A stretch of 64,000 bases of DNA from positions 210,783 through 274,782 of the forward strand of contig FWXP01000004.1 of the NCBI GenBank assembly GCA_900176545.1, read 5' to 3'. Position numbers and translations under genes: made by a program. Below the pieces are notes generated by a model. The model did not search any database and had not been told where the DNA came from. It saw only the letters and a list, made by a program, of their open reading frames with translations. Numbering within the stretch: position 1 is the stretch's first letter; every line of letters begins with the position of its first letter. Of the stretch, positions 26,582 to 35,652 are shown one piece after another. The stretch is from Oscillospiraceae bacterium. Lineage in GTDB: Bacteria; Bacillota; Clostridia; Saccharofermentanales; Saccharofermentanaceae.

Positions 26582-26590
26582 TGGTATAAT
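26582..26590 (+). promoter_or_regulatory. Extended -10 promoter element
   Basis: TGGTATAAT lies 67 bp before the start at 26657. No -35 hexamer is evident. Confidence 0.5.
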
Positions 26591-26656
26591 ATCCGTGGTG
26601 TTCAGGGATAGATACCAAGGGATAATAAGGATAGATAACGTAAGGAGGGAATGCTT

Positions 26657-27193
26657 ATGGTACCTCTGGAATACAGACCCTATAAGGGCAGACCTGACGA
26701 GCTCGAATATAGAGCCGCATCACCTGAAGAAGAACAGCTCTGTCGCAGGACGGAGAGGAATGGCAGACTTTTGGTCCCGATCTATCTGGGCTTTGTAGCC
26801 GTATTTGTCTGGATGGTCTGGCTGTATAAGAAGATGAACGGGCTTGATATCTTCGCCGTTGCGATAATGGCATTTATGGTATTAGGATTTCTCGCAATGC
26901 TGCCTTCTGTATTGTCGTGCTTTAAGAAGAGCATTTCCTTCGAAGTAGCAGACGGAACCATAGTCAGAGGACATAGTGTTTCTTCTGACGCAAATGATTA
27001 TCGCTATTCTTCCGTATCCGTATGGTGCCAGAAGGAGCAGAAGTATCTTGATAAGGTAAGATGCAACTTCGATTCCCATCATGTGCATAGGGGAGATGAT
27101 ATCCTGGTCGTAAGGGGATACAGGGGAGAAGGCAAGAAGCCTAACTGCTTTGCGATCCTTAAGTTCCCGACTGATCCGGACGGCCTCAGATAA
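26657..27193 (+). CDS. Two-TM protein of unknown function
   Basis: A 178-residue protein with two adjacent membrane helices (about 38-58 and 66-88) between a charged N-terminus and a C-terminal soluble domain with many Lys and Arg. AAGGAGGG (26642-26649) suits ATG 26657 (7-nt spacing) rather than the ATG at 26651. The C-terminal domain contains VRCNFDSHHVHRGDDILVV, which looks like a beta-rich PH-like or SH3-like fold, but this is a guess. Confidence 0.65.
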   Translation: MVPLEYRPYKGRPDELEYRAASPEEEQLCRRTERNGRLLVPIYLGFVAVFVWMVWLYKKMNGLDIFAVAIMAFMVLGFLAMLPSVLSCFKKSISFEVADGTIVRGHSVSSDANDYRYSSVSVWCQKEQKYLDKVRCNFDSHHVHRGDDILVVRGYRGEGKKPNCFAILKFPTDPDGLR

Positions 27194-27216
27194 CAGGCTA
27201 AGTGCGGTTTCTATAA

Positions 27217-27488
27217 ATGAATAATGGTAATAATTCAGGAAAGAGGCATACGATCCCGTACGTGATCGTTGCCGTATTGGTGGTTCCTTTATGTATAGCG
27301 GAAGAGCATATGTCCTTGAAGTAGGATTCAGGTCGACGTTGAATGTCGATGTTGATAACTTCTCGGATTACTATGTCGGATCCCCCGCGAAGGGTCTGGT
27401 GGTGCGTATCATCTGGGGCCTGATATTCTCGGCGCCTGCGCTTGCGATCCTTATAGGTGTCCTTTTACAGGGATTAGGAATGTTATAA
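27217..27488 (+). pseudogene. Possible frameshifted small membrane protein gene
   Basis: From ATG 27217 the frame encodes MNNGNNSGKRHTIPYVIVAV and the rest of a membrane segment, then stops soon after. A second frame, open from ATG 27291 to 27488, encodes 65 residues ending in a hydrophobic helix (LVVRIIWGLIFSAPALAILI). Joined by one frameshift near 27290-27320 they make a two-helix protein of about 90 residues. Neither piece has a good ribosome-binding site. The second ORF could also be a gene of its own. Confidence 0.35.
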
Positions 27489-27546
27489 CAAGGCGCAGTG
27501 AGTGTTATAATCTCCGTATCAGAAATGACATAACGGAGAGCAGAAC

Positions 27547-28497
27547 ATGAAGGTACTCGTAATAGGAACAGGTGCAGTAGGATGTGCGGTGGCAATAGCT
27601 GCCGCTGATGCCGGCATGGAGACTGCGGTCCTTGCCAGAACAAAGACTGCGGAATATATACGTAATCACGGATTAAAGCGAACAGGCATATTCGGTGAGA
27701 AGGAGATCTCTCCCGAGCGTATCGCCGTATACGAAGATTACGATCAGATCCCTTCAGGATTCGACTATGTCGCAGTAGCATCCAAGACCATGGCTAATAG
27801 TTCGGTAGCGGATGCACTGGCTTCCCACAGAGATATCCTTGGCAGCAACGGACGTATCGTTCTATTCCAGAACGGTTGGGGCAACGATGAACCTTATCTT
27901 GTTCATTTCCCTGCATCTCAAGTATTCAATGCCAGAGTAATAACGGGATTCGAGAGGACTGAGCCCGGCATTACCAAGGTTACGGTTCACACAGCTCCTA
28001 TCCTTCTCGGTTCCTTGCACGGAGAGTCCATAAAGGAGCTGGAACCTCTGGCCAATGCCATCAACGATTCAGGTATCCCGTCAGAGACTTCGGATCAGCT
28101 GGAGGAAGCGCTCTGGGCTAAGATGCTCTATAACACGACTCTTAATCCCTTAGGTGCGATCCTTGACATGAGCTATGGTGAACTGGCAGCAACAGAGCAT
28201 ATCGTGGATATAATGAATGATCTTATCAAGGAGACATTTGCGGTAATAGATGCCGCAGGCTATAAGACATTCTGGAAGACTCCCAAGGAGTACATGGATG
28301 TATTCTACGGTAAGCTCGTTCCCGATACTGTCGCACACAGAGCATCCACATTGCAGGATATCGAGAAGCGTCAGAAGACAGAGATCGATACGCTTAACGG
28401 ATGCGTTCAGAAGCTCGGAAGAAAGTACGGTGTCAAGACTCCCACTCACGATATGATCGTTGAGATGATAAAGGGTATAGAAGATATCCGCTGCTAA
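27547..28497 (+). CDS. panE: 2-dehydropantoate 2-reductase family protein
   Basis: A 316-residue NADPH-dependent reductase of the ApbA/PanE family, which reduces ketopantoate to pantoate for coenzyme A synthesis. The dinucleotide-binding motif GTGAVGC is at 7-13, QNG at 108-110, and the catalytic helix EEALWAKMLYNTTLN holds K192 and N196. The family also contains paralogues with other 2-oxoacid substrates, and no other pantothenate gene is nearby, so the physiological substrate is uncertain. TATAAT (27506-27511) and a GGAG site precede it. Confidence 0.82.
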   Translation: MKVLVIGTGAVGCAVAIAAADAGMETAVLARTKTAEYIRNHGLKRTGIFGEKEISPERIAVYEDYDQIPSGFDYVAVASKTMANSSVADALASHRDILGSNGRIVLFQNGWGNDEPYLVHFPASQVFNARVITGFERTEPGITKVTVHTAPILLGSLHGESIKELEPLANAINDSGIPSETSDQLEEALWAKMLYNTTLNPLGAILDMSYGELAATEHIVDIMNDLIKETFAVIDAAGYKTFWKTPKEYMDVFYGKLVPDTVAHRASTLQDIEKRQKTEIDTLNGCVQKLGRKYGVKTPTHDMIVEMIKGIEDIRC

Positions 28498-28514
28498 GTG
28501 ATACAGGAGATAAG

Positions 28515-28937
28515 ATGATCAGATATACGGAAGATATCACCCCTGAAGAGTATATGGATCTTCGAAGGGTAGTAGGCTGGGTGGAGTTCCCTCTGGAGGA
28601 AGCCAAGGCCTGCATAGATAATGCTTATATGGTCCGCTGCGTAAGAGACGGCGACAGGGCTGTAGGTGTTGTCAGGCTCCTCTGGGACGGGGGCTATATC
28701 GCATTTCTCTCGGATGTTATCGTCTCTCCCGAATACCAGGGGCAGGGGATAGGACGGAATCTTGTGCAGCTGTGTATCGATAAGCTTCGTGCTGACATGA
28801 AGCCGGGTTACAAAGTGAAGCTTACCTTGAATTCCGCTAAGGGCAAGGAGCTCTTCTACGAGAAGTTTGGCTTTAAGGTGCGCCCCAATGAAGATGCGGG
28901 CCCTGCTATGGATCAGTGGTTTATCGCAAATGAATAA
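28515..28937 (+). CDS. GNAT-family N-acetyltransferase
   Basis: A 140-residue GNAT enzyme with the acetyl-CoA loop SPEYQGQGIGRNLVQ and the typical C-terminal strand FYEKFGFKVRP. AGGAGAT precedes ATG 28515, 17 bp after panE. Its stop lies inside the next gene, which starts 8 bp earlier, so the three genes panE, GNAT and methyltransferase are likely one operon. Acceptor unknown. Confidence 0.87.
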   Translation: MIRYTEDITPEEYMDLRRVVGWVEFPLEEAKACIDNAYMVRCVRDGDRAVGVVRLLWDGGYIAFLSDVIVSPEYQGQGIGRNLVQLCIDKLRADMKPGYKVKLTLNSAKGKELFYEKFGFKVRPNEDAGPAMDQWFIANE

Positions 28938-29688
28938 TGATCTTCTTTTCTACAACGAATATGAGAATTTCTATTCCATGGCGAAGGCCTCTTCTGCCTT
29001 TAAGCATTTCTGCGAGAAGGCATTCGGTAAGGATCTTTCCCAGGACGGATTCAGTGACATAAGTCAGATCGATCGCATCCTGCCGTATATCCCTTCGGAT
29101 GGTTCGGCACACGTCCTTGATATAGGCTGCGGTAACGGCAAGGCATTAGGATATATACAGGCGATGACGGGAGCGTATATCCACGGCTTCGATTATTCCC
29201 ATAATGCAATAGAGACGGCAAGGAGCCTTTTCCCTGACAGGAGCGAGTTCATAGAAGGCTGTATAGGCGAGGTGGATTATCCCGCAGAGCATTTCGATGC
29301 GATAGTGTCTATGGACAGCATGTATTTTGCTCCCGATATGGCGGCCTTTGTAGAGCAGATATTGAAGTGGCTCAAGAAGGGCGGCACATTCGTTGCTCTC
29401 TATCAGGAAGGGGATGTCATGCCTAAGACTGAAGACAAGGATACAACCGTTCTTGCGAAGATATTAGCTTCCCGTGGCATACCTTATGAATGCCTGGATA
29501 TCACGAGAGAGTCCTACGATCTGCTCCTCAGGAAAAGATCAGCTGCTATATCCCTTAAATCTGAATTCTCTGCTGAAGGTAACTCCGACTGGTACGAGAT
29601 GCTCCTGGCGCAGACAGAATATGCCAACAGGCTTTATCCTGAATACTCGGCTGAACTTGCCAGATATATCTATGTAGTCAGGAATTGA
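28930..29688 (+). CDS. Class I SAM-dependent methyltransferase
   Basis: A 252-residue methyltransferase. Motif I is VLDIGCGNGKA (62-72), with a following acidic residue in GFDYSHNAIE and motif II-like AEHFDAIVSMDSMYF. It belongs to the Methyltransf_11/25 type, and the substrate is unknown. ATG 28930 overlaps the end of the GNAT gene by 8 bp. At its 3' end the gene overlaps the convergent HAD gene by 11 bp. Confidence 0.85.
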   Translation: MNNDLLFYNEYENFYSMAKASSAFKHFCEKAFGKDLSQDGFSDISQIDRILPYIPSDGSAHVLDIGCGNGKALGYIQAMTGAYIHGFDYSHNAIETARSLFPDRSEFIEGCIGEVDYPAEHFDAIVSMDSMYFAPDMAAFVEQILKWLKKGGTFVALYQEGDVMPKTEDKDTTVLAKILASRGIPYECLDITRESYDLLLRKRSAAISLKSEFSAEGNSDWYEMLLAQTEYANRLYPEYSAELARYIYVVRN

Positions 29689-30271
29689 GCCTGTCTATGA
29701 CGCTTTGGTAATTGCCGGTAAACTGCATTGCGTTCATGCCGGCCTTAATGGCACCTTGAGCATTCTCTTCGCGGTCGTCTACGAACAGGCAGTCGCTTCC
29801 CTTAAGACCGAACTTATCTAAGAACGTCTTATAGATCTCTACGTCAGGCTTTAGCATAAGATAGTCTGAGGAGACGAATACTCCGTCGAAGAAATCAAGG
29901 GGAAGGAACTTGGGAAAATAATCGTAGAAGATGTCACTGGCGTTGGACAGGACATAGATACCGTGTCCGTCCTGCTTTACCTTCTCACAGAATTCCCTGG
30001 CGCCTTTAAGAGGCTTCATGCAGATGGACCATCCGTCGACGCATTTCCTTAAGTCATCGTGGTATTTTTCCGGGATCCTGTCTTTGACGGCGTCGAACTT
30101 ATCCCTGTCTTTTATCTCGCCCTTGTCGCTCATGAGCCACTCGTGGCTGTCGAAGAGCTCGCGTCTTATAAGTTCCTTCTCTTCTTCGGAGGAACATACC
30201 ATATCCATTATCACGTCAGGGTTGAAGTCCAGAAGGACATTACCCATATCCAGTACTACGTTCTTGATCAT
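29678..30271 (-). CDS. HAD-superfamily hydrolase (subfamily IA)
   Basis: A 197-residue phosphatase-like protein. The motif 1 equivalent is VVLDMGNVLLDF, with D8 as nucleophile and Gly-Asn at the second position, as in the YihX/alpha-D-glucose-1-phosphatase-like branch. Motif 2 is VLSNASD, then a lysine in KPDVEIYK and the acidic FVDDREEN. It may dephosphorylate sugar phosphates or nucleotides; the substrate is not defined. It is tail to tail with the methyltransferase gene. Confidence 0.85.
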   Translation of the reverse strand: MIKNVVLDMGNVLLDFNPDVIMDMVCSSEEEKELIRRELFDSHEWLMSDKGEIKDRDKFDAVKDRIPEKYHDDLRKCVDGWSICMKPLKGAREFCEKVKQDGHGIYVLSNASDIFYDYFPKFLPLDFFDGVFVSSDYLMLKPDVEIYKTFLDKFGLKGSDCLFVDDREENAQGAIKAGMNAMQFTGNYQSVIDRLNS

Positions 30272-30389
30272 ATCCGATTCTCCATTTCTTCTTCCACATG
30301 ATTATATACAACAGGGTTTCCGTTGAACAGGATAGAGCCTTGATTGCCGCAAAATGTTATAATCTTGAAGGAGAGGGGGATATGTTGTT

Positions 30390-31658
30390 ATGGGATACAG
30401 TTTTTTCAAGATAACAAGTCTTCAGAAGCCTTTCAGGGACAAGCTTGCTACTTTCGTAAATACGCTCGGTTCAGCTATAAGGGACGGCAAGACGATAAGC
30501 TTCGCAGATAACGACATAGGTCACGTGCTGCAGCTTCAGAATGAGAGGCTCAAGAAGAAGGGCCTTGTCATGGACTACGAGGTATACGACAGGGATAAGA
30601 AACGTCATGCCACGGTCGGTTCGCAGTGGCAGGATGCTCACTACCAAAGCTATGTATGTCACGAGCAGTATGGCGTTAAGAGGAGGATAACAAAGAACGG
30701 TCAGAAGATCTATTCCGACAATAAGCGCAACATCCTCTATACGACGATAACCGATGTTACAAACGGCGTTCATCCTGACGGCGAGACTATATGCTGCCCT
30801 AACTGCGGCAGTGTAAGTACCATAGCGGAACTTCAGGGAGGATGCCCTTCCTGCGGTACCAGATACAAGATGGATGATCTCTTTCCCAAGGTCACGGGAT
30901 ACTATTTTCTCGAGGACGTGGCGATAGCCGGCACCGAGCATATAAAGGGCATCGCGATAGGCGCGGGCATCGCATATGTCTTTAATTTCTTTATCATGCT
31001 CATTTCATTGTTGATAAGCGGCGAAGGAAGTTTTCTCAAGGTAATACTCGGTATGGTAGTATTGGTGCCTCTCTCGATCTTCTTAGGCTATGTCTTATTT
31101 TCCATCTTCATGATGGTGCGACTGATCGCAGTAGGTTCGTCGCAGTCATCAGGCAAGTGGGGTACTATCGGTTCCAGGAATAAGTTCGAGCAGAAGATGA
31201 AGACCGTATGTCCAGAGTTCTCCTATGAGTATTTTACTTCCAAGGCGATATCGCTTATAAAGGCTGCGATCTATTCGGAGAACGAGCAGGAACTCATGTT
31301 CTACAAAGGCGGACCGTTGGACCCTGTATTCAAGGATGTTATCGATCTTAACTTCGGAGCGGCTCTTGGCATCGACAGCTTTACGGTGGAAAACGGCATC
31401 GTTACCGTTACAGCGAAGGCTTACTTCGATGTTCTCTACGCTACAGATAACGGAATAAAGTTCCAGCGTGATATGTTCGGAGCCGTATTCAGGAGAAGGA
31501 TCGACATTCCCGTCGATATGGGTTTCTCCATGACCAAGATACAGTGTCCGACATGCGGAAGTTCATTTAACGCCATGAAGAACAAGGTCTGTCCGTACTG
31601 CGGCAATGTATACGATATAGAATCCAAGGACTGGGTACTTGTAAGACTTGAGCGATAA
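30390..31658 (+). CDS. Zinc-ribbon and Tim44-like domain membrane protein
   Basis: A 422-residue protein. A first zinc ribbon (C136, C139, C152, C155) precedes two helices (about 188-210 and 217-247), then a Tim44-like domain (about 262-372, EYFTSKAISLIKAAIY) and a second zinc ribbon near the end (C386, C389, C401, C404). Tim44-like domains in bacteria are thought to bind membranes or partner proteins. It starts an apparent operon with the zinc-ribbon gene 23 bp downstream. TATAAT at 30358-30363 may be its -10. Confidence 0.75.
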   Translation: MGYSFFKITSLQKPFRDKLATFVNTLGSAIRDGKTISFADNDIGHVLQLQNERLKKKGLVMDYEVYDRDKKRHATVGSQWQDAHYQSYVCHEQYGVKRRITKNGQKIYSDNKRNILYTTITDVTNGVHPDGETICCPNCGSVSTIAELQGGCPSCGTRYKMDDLFPKVTGYYFLEDVAIAGTEHIKGIAIGAGIAYVFNFFIMLISLLISGEGSFLKVILGMVVLVPLSIFLGYVLFSIFMMVRLIAVGSSQSSGKWGTIGSRNKFEQKMKTVCPEFSYEYFTSKAISLIKAAIYSENEQELMFYKGGPLDPVFKDVIDLNFGAALGIDSFTVENGIVTVTAKAYFDVLYATDNGIKFQRDMFGAVFRRRIDIPVDMGFSMTKIQCPTCGSSFNAMKNKVCPYCGNVYDIESKDWVLVRLER

Positions 31659-31681
31659 GCAGGATAAGGGGGATACCTTAG

Positions 31682-32821
31682 ATGAAGTGTGCTAACTGCG
31701 GAAGTGATATGAGATACGATGTGTCTGTCATGGGTCTTGTCTGCGATTACTGCGGAGCCGTGAAGAACCTTCCCAAACCTGAAGATGAGCAGCTCATAGG
31801 AGATATGGACTTCGGCACGGCTATAAGAGGTGCCGCTGCTGACTGGGGTGTATCCAGAAGGCCTGTTGAATGTAAGAGTTGCGGCGCGCAGATGTTCTAT
31901 TCTCCCGATCAGATGTCAGGCATCTGTCCTTACTGCGGTTCGTCCGTAGTCGTATCAGGAGAAGAGGCAGACCTTGGTATGGCACCGAATGCTATCATCC
32001 CGTTCTCCATGACAAGAGAAGAGATAGCGGCCAGATTCTACAGATGGAACAAGTTTGCATTCTGGTCTCCCGAGAAGTTCAGGAAGGGCAAGGTCCTTGA
32101 GAATCTCGTACCAATATATATCCCTTACTGGACTTTCGAAGCGGATACCGTGACAACGTATACAGGAAGATTCGGATATACAAGTGAAGTCGGGGAATCC
32201 ACAAAGACCAACTGGTATCAGAAGAACGGCGTAGTCGAGAAGCATATCGAAGGGATAAGCACCTGTGCCAGCAAGAAGTTCCGTGATGATCGTATGCTGA
32301 ATTCTGTTATCTCATTCAAGGACAGTGACCTTATAGAGTATTCGCCTGATGTCCTCGCGGGTATGGCCGCGGAAGTATATACAGTCGGAGTGGACGATGC
32401 GTGGAATGCGGTCAAGACGAAGGCTCTCAGGAAGAGATTGATGTCGGCAGTCTCCGAGAACGAGCACGCTGATCACTGTGAAGACCTTAAGTGCTCCACG
32501 GAGTATTCCAATATAAGGTTCAGATATGTCCTGGTTCCCGTGTGGCTCGCAGGTGCAAGGTATAAAGGAAAAATCTACAACGTAGTCGCCAGCGGACACA
32601 ATGGTCTGGGTAAATGTTCAAGACCTTTATCGGTAGCCAAGTGCGTGTGGACACCCATCCTGATGCTGGCGTTCCTGATAGTTGGTGCGATATTGGGATT
32701 GGGACCTCTGTTCTTCGGATTGCTCATGATGGCGATCATGGCCGGATTTATCATTTACATAGTCTCGTTCTTTGCGGCTTTTGCAGATCAGAGGGAAAAC
32801 GACAGGAAAAAGAGAAGATGA
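31682..32821 (+). CDS. Membrane protein with two N-terminal zinc ribbons
   Basis: A 379-residue protein. The first ribbon has C3, C6, C21 and C24, and the second C64, C67, C82 and C85 (CKSCG, CPYCG). A long central domain with WTFEADTVTTYTGRFGY follows, and two C-terminal membrane helices lie at about 322-366. Such proteins are often mislabelled as PriA or TFIIB-like; no helicase motif exists here. Its TGA overlaps the ATG of the next gene. Together with the Tim44-like protein it may form a membrane complex. Confidence 0.75.
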   Translation: MKCANCGSDMRYDVSVMGLVCDYCGAVKNLPKPEDEQLIGDMDFGTAIRGAAADWGVSRRPVECKSCGAQMFYSPDQMSGICPYCGSSVVVSGEEADLGMAPNAIIPFSMTREEIAARFYRWNKFAFWSPEKFRKGKVLENLVPIYIPYWTFEADTVTTYTGRFGYTSEVGESTKTNWYQKNGVVEKHIEGISTCASKKFRDDRMLNSVISFKDSDLIEYSPDVLAGMAAEVYTVGVDDAWNAVKTKALRKRLMSAVSENEHADHCEDLKCSTEYSNIRFRYVLVPVWLAGARYKGKIYNVVASGHNGLGKCSRPLSVAKCVWTPILMLAFLIVGAILGLGPLFFGLLMMAIMAGFIIYIVSFFAAFADQRENDRKKRR

Positions 32822-33138
32822 TCACAGTAAATCTATACTACAAAGGAACAAACGGTAGCGCACGGGCTTTTGCAGAAGAGATGGAAAAGTCAGGTATAGC
32901 AGATGCGATAAGAGCTGAGAAAGGTAATCTCAGATATCAGTATTTTATCCCGATGGATGATCCTGAGACGGTGCTCCTTATCGACTCCTGGGTCGACCAG
33001 AAAGCGATAGACGAGCACCATGCATCTCCTATGATGGGGCAGCTTGCGGCTCTTCGTGATAAGTGCGATCTTCATATGACCATAGAGCGATTCGTAAGTG
33101 ACGAATATGAAGCTGACCGTAAATACATAAGGGAGTAA
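32818..33138 (+). CDS. Antibiotic biosynthesis monooxygenase (ABM/YgiN)-like protein
   Basis: A 106-residue protein of the dimeric alpha/beta ferredoxin-like ABM fold: MITVNLYYKGTNGSARAFAE at the start, YQYFIPMDDPETVLLIDSW in the middle and an HHASPMM helix. Related proteins act as quinol monooxygenases or peroxide-related enzymes, but many have no known activity. ATG 32818 overlaps the upstream TGA (ATGA), so it is coupled to the zinc-ribbon gene. Confidence 0.75.
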   Translation: MITVNLYYKGTNGSARAFAEEMEKSGIADAIRAEKGNLRYQYFIPMDDPETVLLIDSWVDQKAIDEHHASPMMGQLAALRDKCDLHMTIERFVSDEYEADRKYIRE

Positions 33139-33167
33139 ATGCGTAAGGGGAAACTTAATAACGATAT

Positions 33168-33983
33168 ATGGAAAGAATAGATGAAGTATATGAGTTCTAT
33201 AACGGCGGCGCTGAGATAGGACGATTGGAGCGCGGACTTGGTGTAGTTGAGTTCGATCGTTCCAAGGAGATCATCGGAAGATATCTTGTGGGGACAATGA
33301 GCATCTGTGACATCGGAGGCGGAATCGGTATGTATTCCGACTGGCTCGCAGGGCTGGGACACGATGTGACTCTTGTCGAGCTTGCTCCTACTGCAGTTCA
33401 GTATGCCGAAGAACATATGACTTCTTCCTACAGAGCGATGGTCGGCGATGCCCGTGAACTTGACCTTCCTGATAAGAGCTTTGACATGGTCCTTCTGATG
33501 GGTCCTTTGTATCACCTGATGAACAGGGAAGACAGACTTATTGCACTTTCTGAAGCGAGGCGAGTGCTCAAGAGCAGTGGCATCCTTATCGCTGCAGGGA
33601 TCTCCAAGTTCAGTTCCGCGACATGGGCCCTGTCGGTCTACGGTAACGGAGTCGACTTCATAGATGACGATATCTATATGGATATGCTCCGTGAAGAGAT
33701 AGGAAGCGGTAGGCACATAAGACCCGAGAAGTATCCTTATATATTATCCAATGCATACTTTCACACGATAGACGGCTTAAGATCTGAAGTAGAGGATGCC
33801 GGATTCGAGATAAGTGAGAGTGTAGCTGTTGAAGGCTGCTCATGGATCACGCCTGATATCGCGCAGAAGTGGTCTGATGGTAATAGAAGATCTCGCATCC
33901 TGGAGCTTATCAGAGCTACAGAACATGAAGAGACTTTAATGGGCATGAGTCCTCACTTCCTGGTGTGTGCCCGCATGAGATGA
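33168..33983 (+). CDS. Class I SAM-dependent methyltransferase
   Basis: A 271-residue methyltransferase. Motif I reads SICDIGGGIGMYS and the post-I acidic residue is in VTLVELAPTAV. The region GDARELDLPDKSFDMVLLMG matches motifs II and III of Methyltransf_11/25 proteins, and GPLYHLMNREDRLIAL is typical of that branch. Substrate unknown. It is 29 bp after the ABM gene, with a poor ribosome-binding site, so the start could be slightly different. Confidence 0.83.
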   Translation: MERIDEVYEFYNGGAEIGRLERGLGVVEFDRSKEIIGRYLVGTMSICDIGGGIGMYSDWLAGLGHDVTLVELAPTAVQYAEEHMTSSYRAMVGDARELDLPDKSFDMVLLMGPLYHLMNREDRLIALSEARRVLKSSGILIAAGISKFSSATWALSVYGNGVDFIDDDIYMDMLREEIGSGRHIRPEKYPYILSNAYFHTIDGLRSEVEDAGFEISESVAVEGCSWITPDIAQKWSDGNRRSRILELIRATEHEETLMGMSPHFLVCARMR

Positions 33984-34139
33984 TATAGATCGGATTCTCC
34001 ACCGGACTCTCCCTTTTAGGTCAAGTGGAGACATGGGAATGCGCTTAAGCTCAAATTAAGGTTCACACAATAATGCCTTAAAGCGATTAATGTTCCTTTT
34101 CCGTATAGTTAAGTCACAAAGCGGATAGGAGCAATTGAT

Positions 34140-34991
34140 ATGAGAACAGAAAAGAACAACATCTTAAGAGCAATAGGGATCTTTATGCTGTGCCTGCTGG
34201 TGCACGGTGCAGAGGTATTCTTCATAAGAACAGATGAGACTATCTTTGCAGAGTGCTTCATCAATAAGGTCTTCGGAATAATCGTACTCTTCGTGGCACT
34301 TAAGTTATGGCATAAGTCATGGCGCGATATCGGATTCAAGAGCGAGAGCCTTATCAGGAACTGCGCCAAGGGCTTTGGAATATGCGCACTCTTCTATACA
34401 TTAGGTTTTGTAGCTGAGTTCATCCTTCTTGCACTTCAGGGCAACCCCGGACATATGGAATTCTTCGTGACGGGCTTCTCGCTCACGGGTAATGTAGTTA
34501 AGCAGACAGGTATCGGATTCGTCCTTATGTGCATCGGTTTTAACATCATAAACGTATGGATGGAGGAAGGACTCTTCAGGGGATTCTTCATTACGTATCT
34601 GAAGGAGAAGGTATCACCGAGAACTGCACTTCTGATCGCGGCTTTCCTCTTCGGTATATGGCATCTCGTAACACCCATGAGGAGCGTAGCTGACGGAGAG
34701 ATGACTCTTCCCACATTTGCAGTAATGAGCATCGGTTATGTAGTGCTCTCTGCTCTTATGGGAATCAAGTGGGGCATGCTCTATGAGTACTCCGGAACCA
34801 TCTGGATCGGTCTTGCAGACCATTTCTTCAACAACTGTGTAGTAACGAATCTTCTTCATGTGGTAACGGCTACCGGTACTGATGAGATGCAGATCATGCG
34901 AGTTCTTATAGGTGAGCTCACATCCTTCGTGGCAGTCCTTGTATTCGTAAGAAGGCGAAAGGCGATAGCTTCCAAGGCTCATATAGTATAA
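34140..34991 (+). CDS. CPBP-family intramembrane protease
   Basis: A 283-residue protein with about eight helices and the Abi/CAAX-protease-and-bacteriocin-processing signature. The EExxxR motif is at E142, E143, R147 (MEEGLFRGFF), then F-GIWH with H175, and the last motif holds H228 (GLADHFFNN). These glutamic intramembrane peptidases are linked to bacteriocin immunity and peptide processing in some species. No bacteriocin gene is near. AGGAG (34127-34131) precedes the start. Confidence 0.87.
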   Translation: MRTEKNNILRAIGIFMLCLLVHGAEVFFIRTDETIFAECFINKVFGIIVLFVALKLWHKSWRDIGFKSESLIRNCAKGFGICALFYTLGFVAEFILLALQGNPGHMEFFVTGFSLTGNVVKQTGIGFVLMCIGFNIINVWMEEGLFRGFFITYLKEKVSPRTALLIAAFLFGIWHLVTPMRSVADGEMTLPTFAVMSIGYVVLSALMGIKWGMLYEYSGTIWIGLADHFFNNCVVTNLLHVVTATGTDEMQIMRVLIGELTSFVAVLVFVRRRKAIASKAHIV

Positions 34992-35024
34992 TCCCTTCTA
35001 TATTGGGAATGAGGGATATATGAC

Positions 35025-35588
35025 ATGACGGATAAGCTTACAGGAAGAAGGCCGGTACTCATAACGGGAGCCATATATACTGTCGCGGCACTTCTGACCG
35101 TGATCTCAGCGTGGATCACAGGACTTCACAGATATGATCTTAGTAACACCATATCGGAATATATAGCACTTAGTCCATGGACTGCGGTGATGTATCTTGT
35201 TAGTGCTGCGGTCATGGTGACCTTGATCTTTATCTATATCAAGAGAAGGCAGATGCCGAAGTACCGCAAGATCTTGTATGGTATCATATTCGCATGTGTC
35301 TTCGGATGTGCGCTGTTTCCTTGTAATTATGACTGGAGCAGGCTTACTACCGAGATCCATAACTATTTTGCCATAGGCCTTATGCTCGGAGTGACGATAT
35401 CCTTCGTGATGTTGCTTATAAAGGGCAGGACAAAGGCACAGAGGATACTCGGGATAGCAGGAGTATTATATGCAGCATACTTTATCGTCTGCTATCTGGT
35501 GATCGACTTAGAGTTCTTCTCGGATACGATCCTTATATGGGAGAACACGTTCATATATCTGCTGCTGGCAGAGCTCTTCATCGAGTAA
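35025..35588 (+). CDS. DUF998-family membrane protein
   Basis: A 187-residue protein with about six helices. The N-terminal half contains DLSNTISEYIALSPWTAVMY and the middle CALFPCNYDWSRL, followed by IHNYFAIG, which matches the DUF998 family pattern. No function is known. It is 33 bp after the CPBP gene and ends at a strong terminator, so the two probably share a transcript. Confidence 0.75.
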   Translation: MTDKLTGRRPVLITGAIYTVAALLTVISAWITGLHRYDLSNTISEYIALSPWTAVMYLVSAAVMVTLIFIYIKRRQMPKYRKILYGIIFACVFGCALFPCNYDWSRLTTEIHNYFAIGLMLGVTISFVMLLIKGRTKAQRILGIAGVLYAAYFIVCYLVIDLEFFSDTILIWENTFIYLLLAELFIE

Positions 35589-35594
35589 CAAAAG

Positions 35595-35634
35595 AATATC
35601 CCGGAAGCTCATGCGGGCTCCCGGGATATTTGTT
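35595..35634. terminator. Bidirectional terminator between convergent genes
   Basis: AATATCCCGG (35595-35604) pairs with CCGGGATATT (35621-35630). The inner part also pairs (AGC with GCT), followed by TTTG. Confidence 0.85.
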
Positions 35635-35652
35635 ATGTCGTTAATTATCTTA

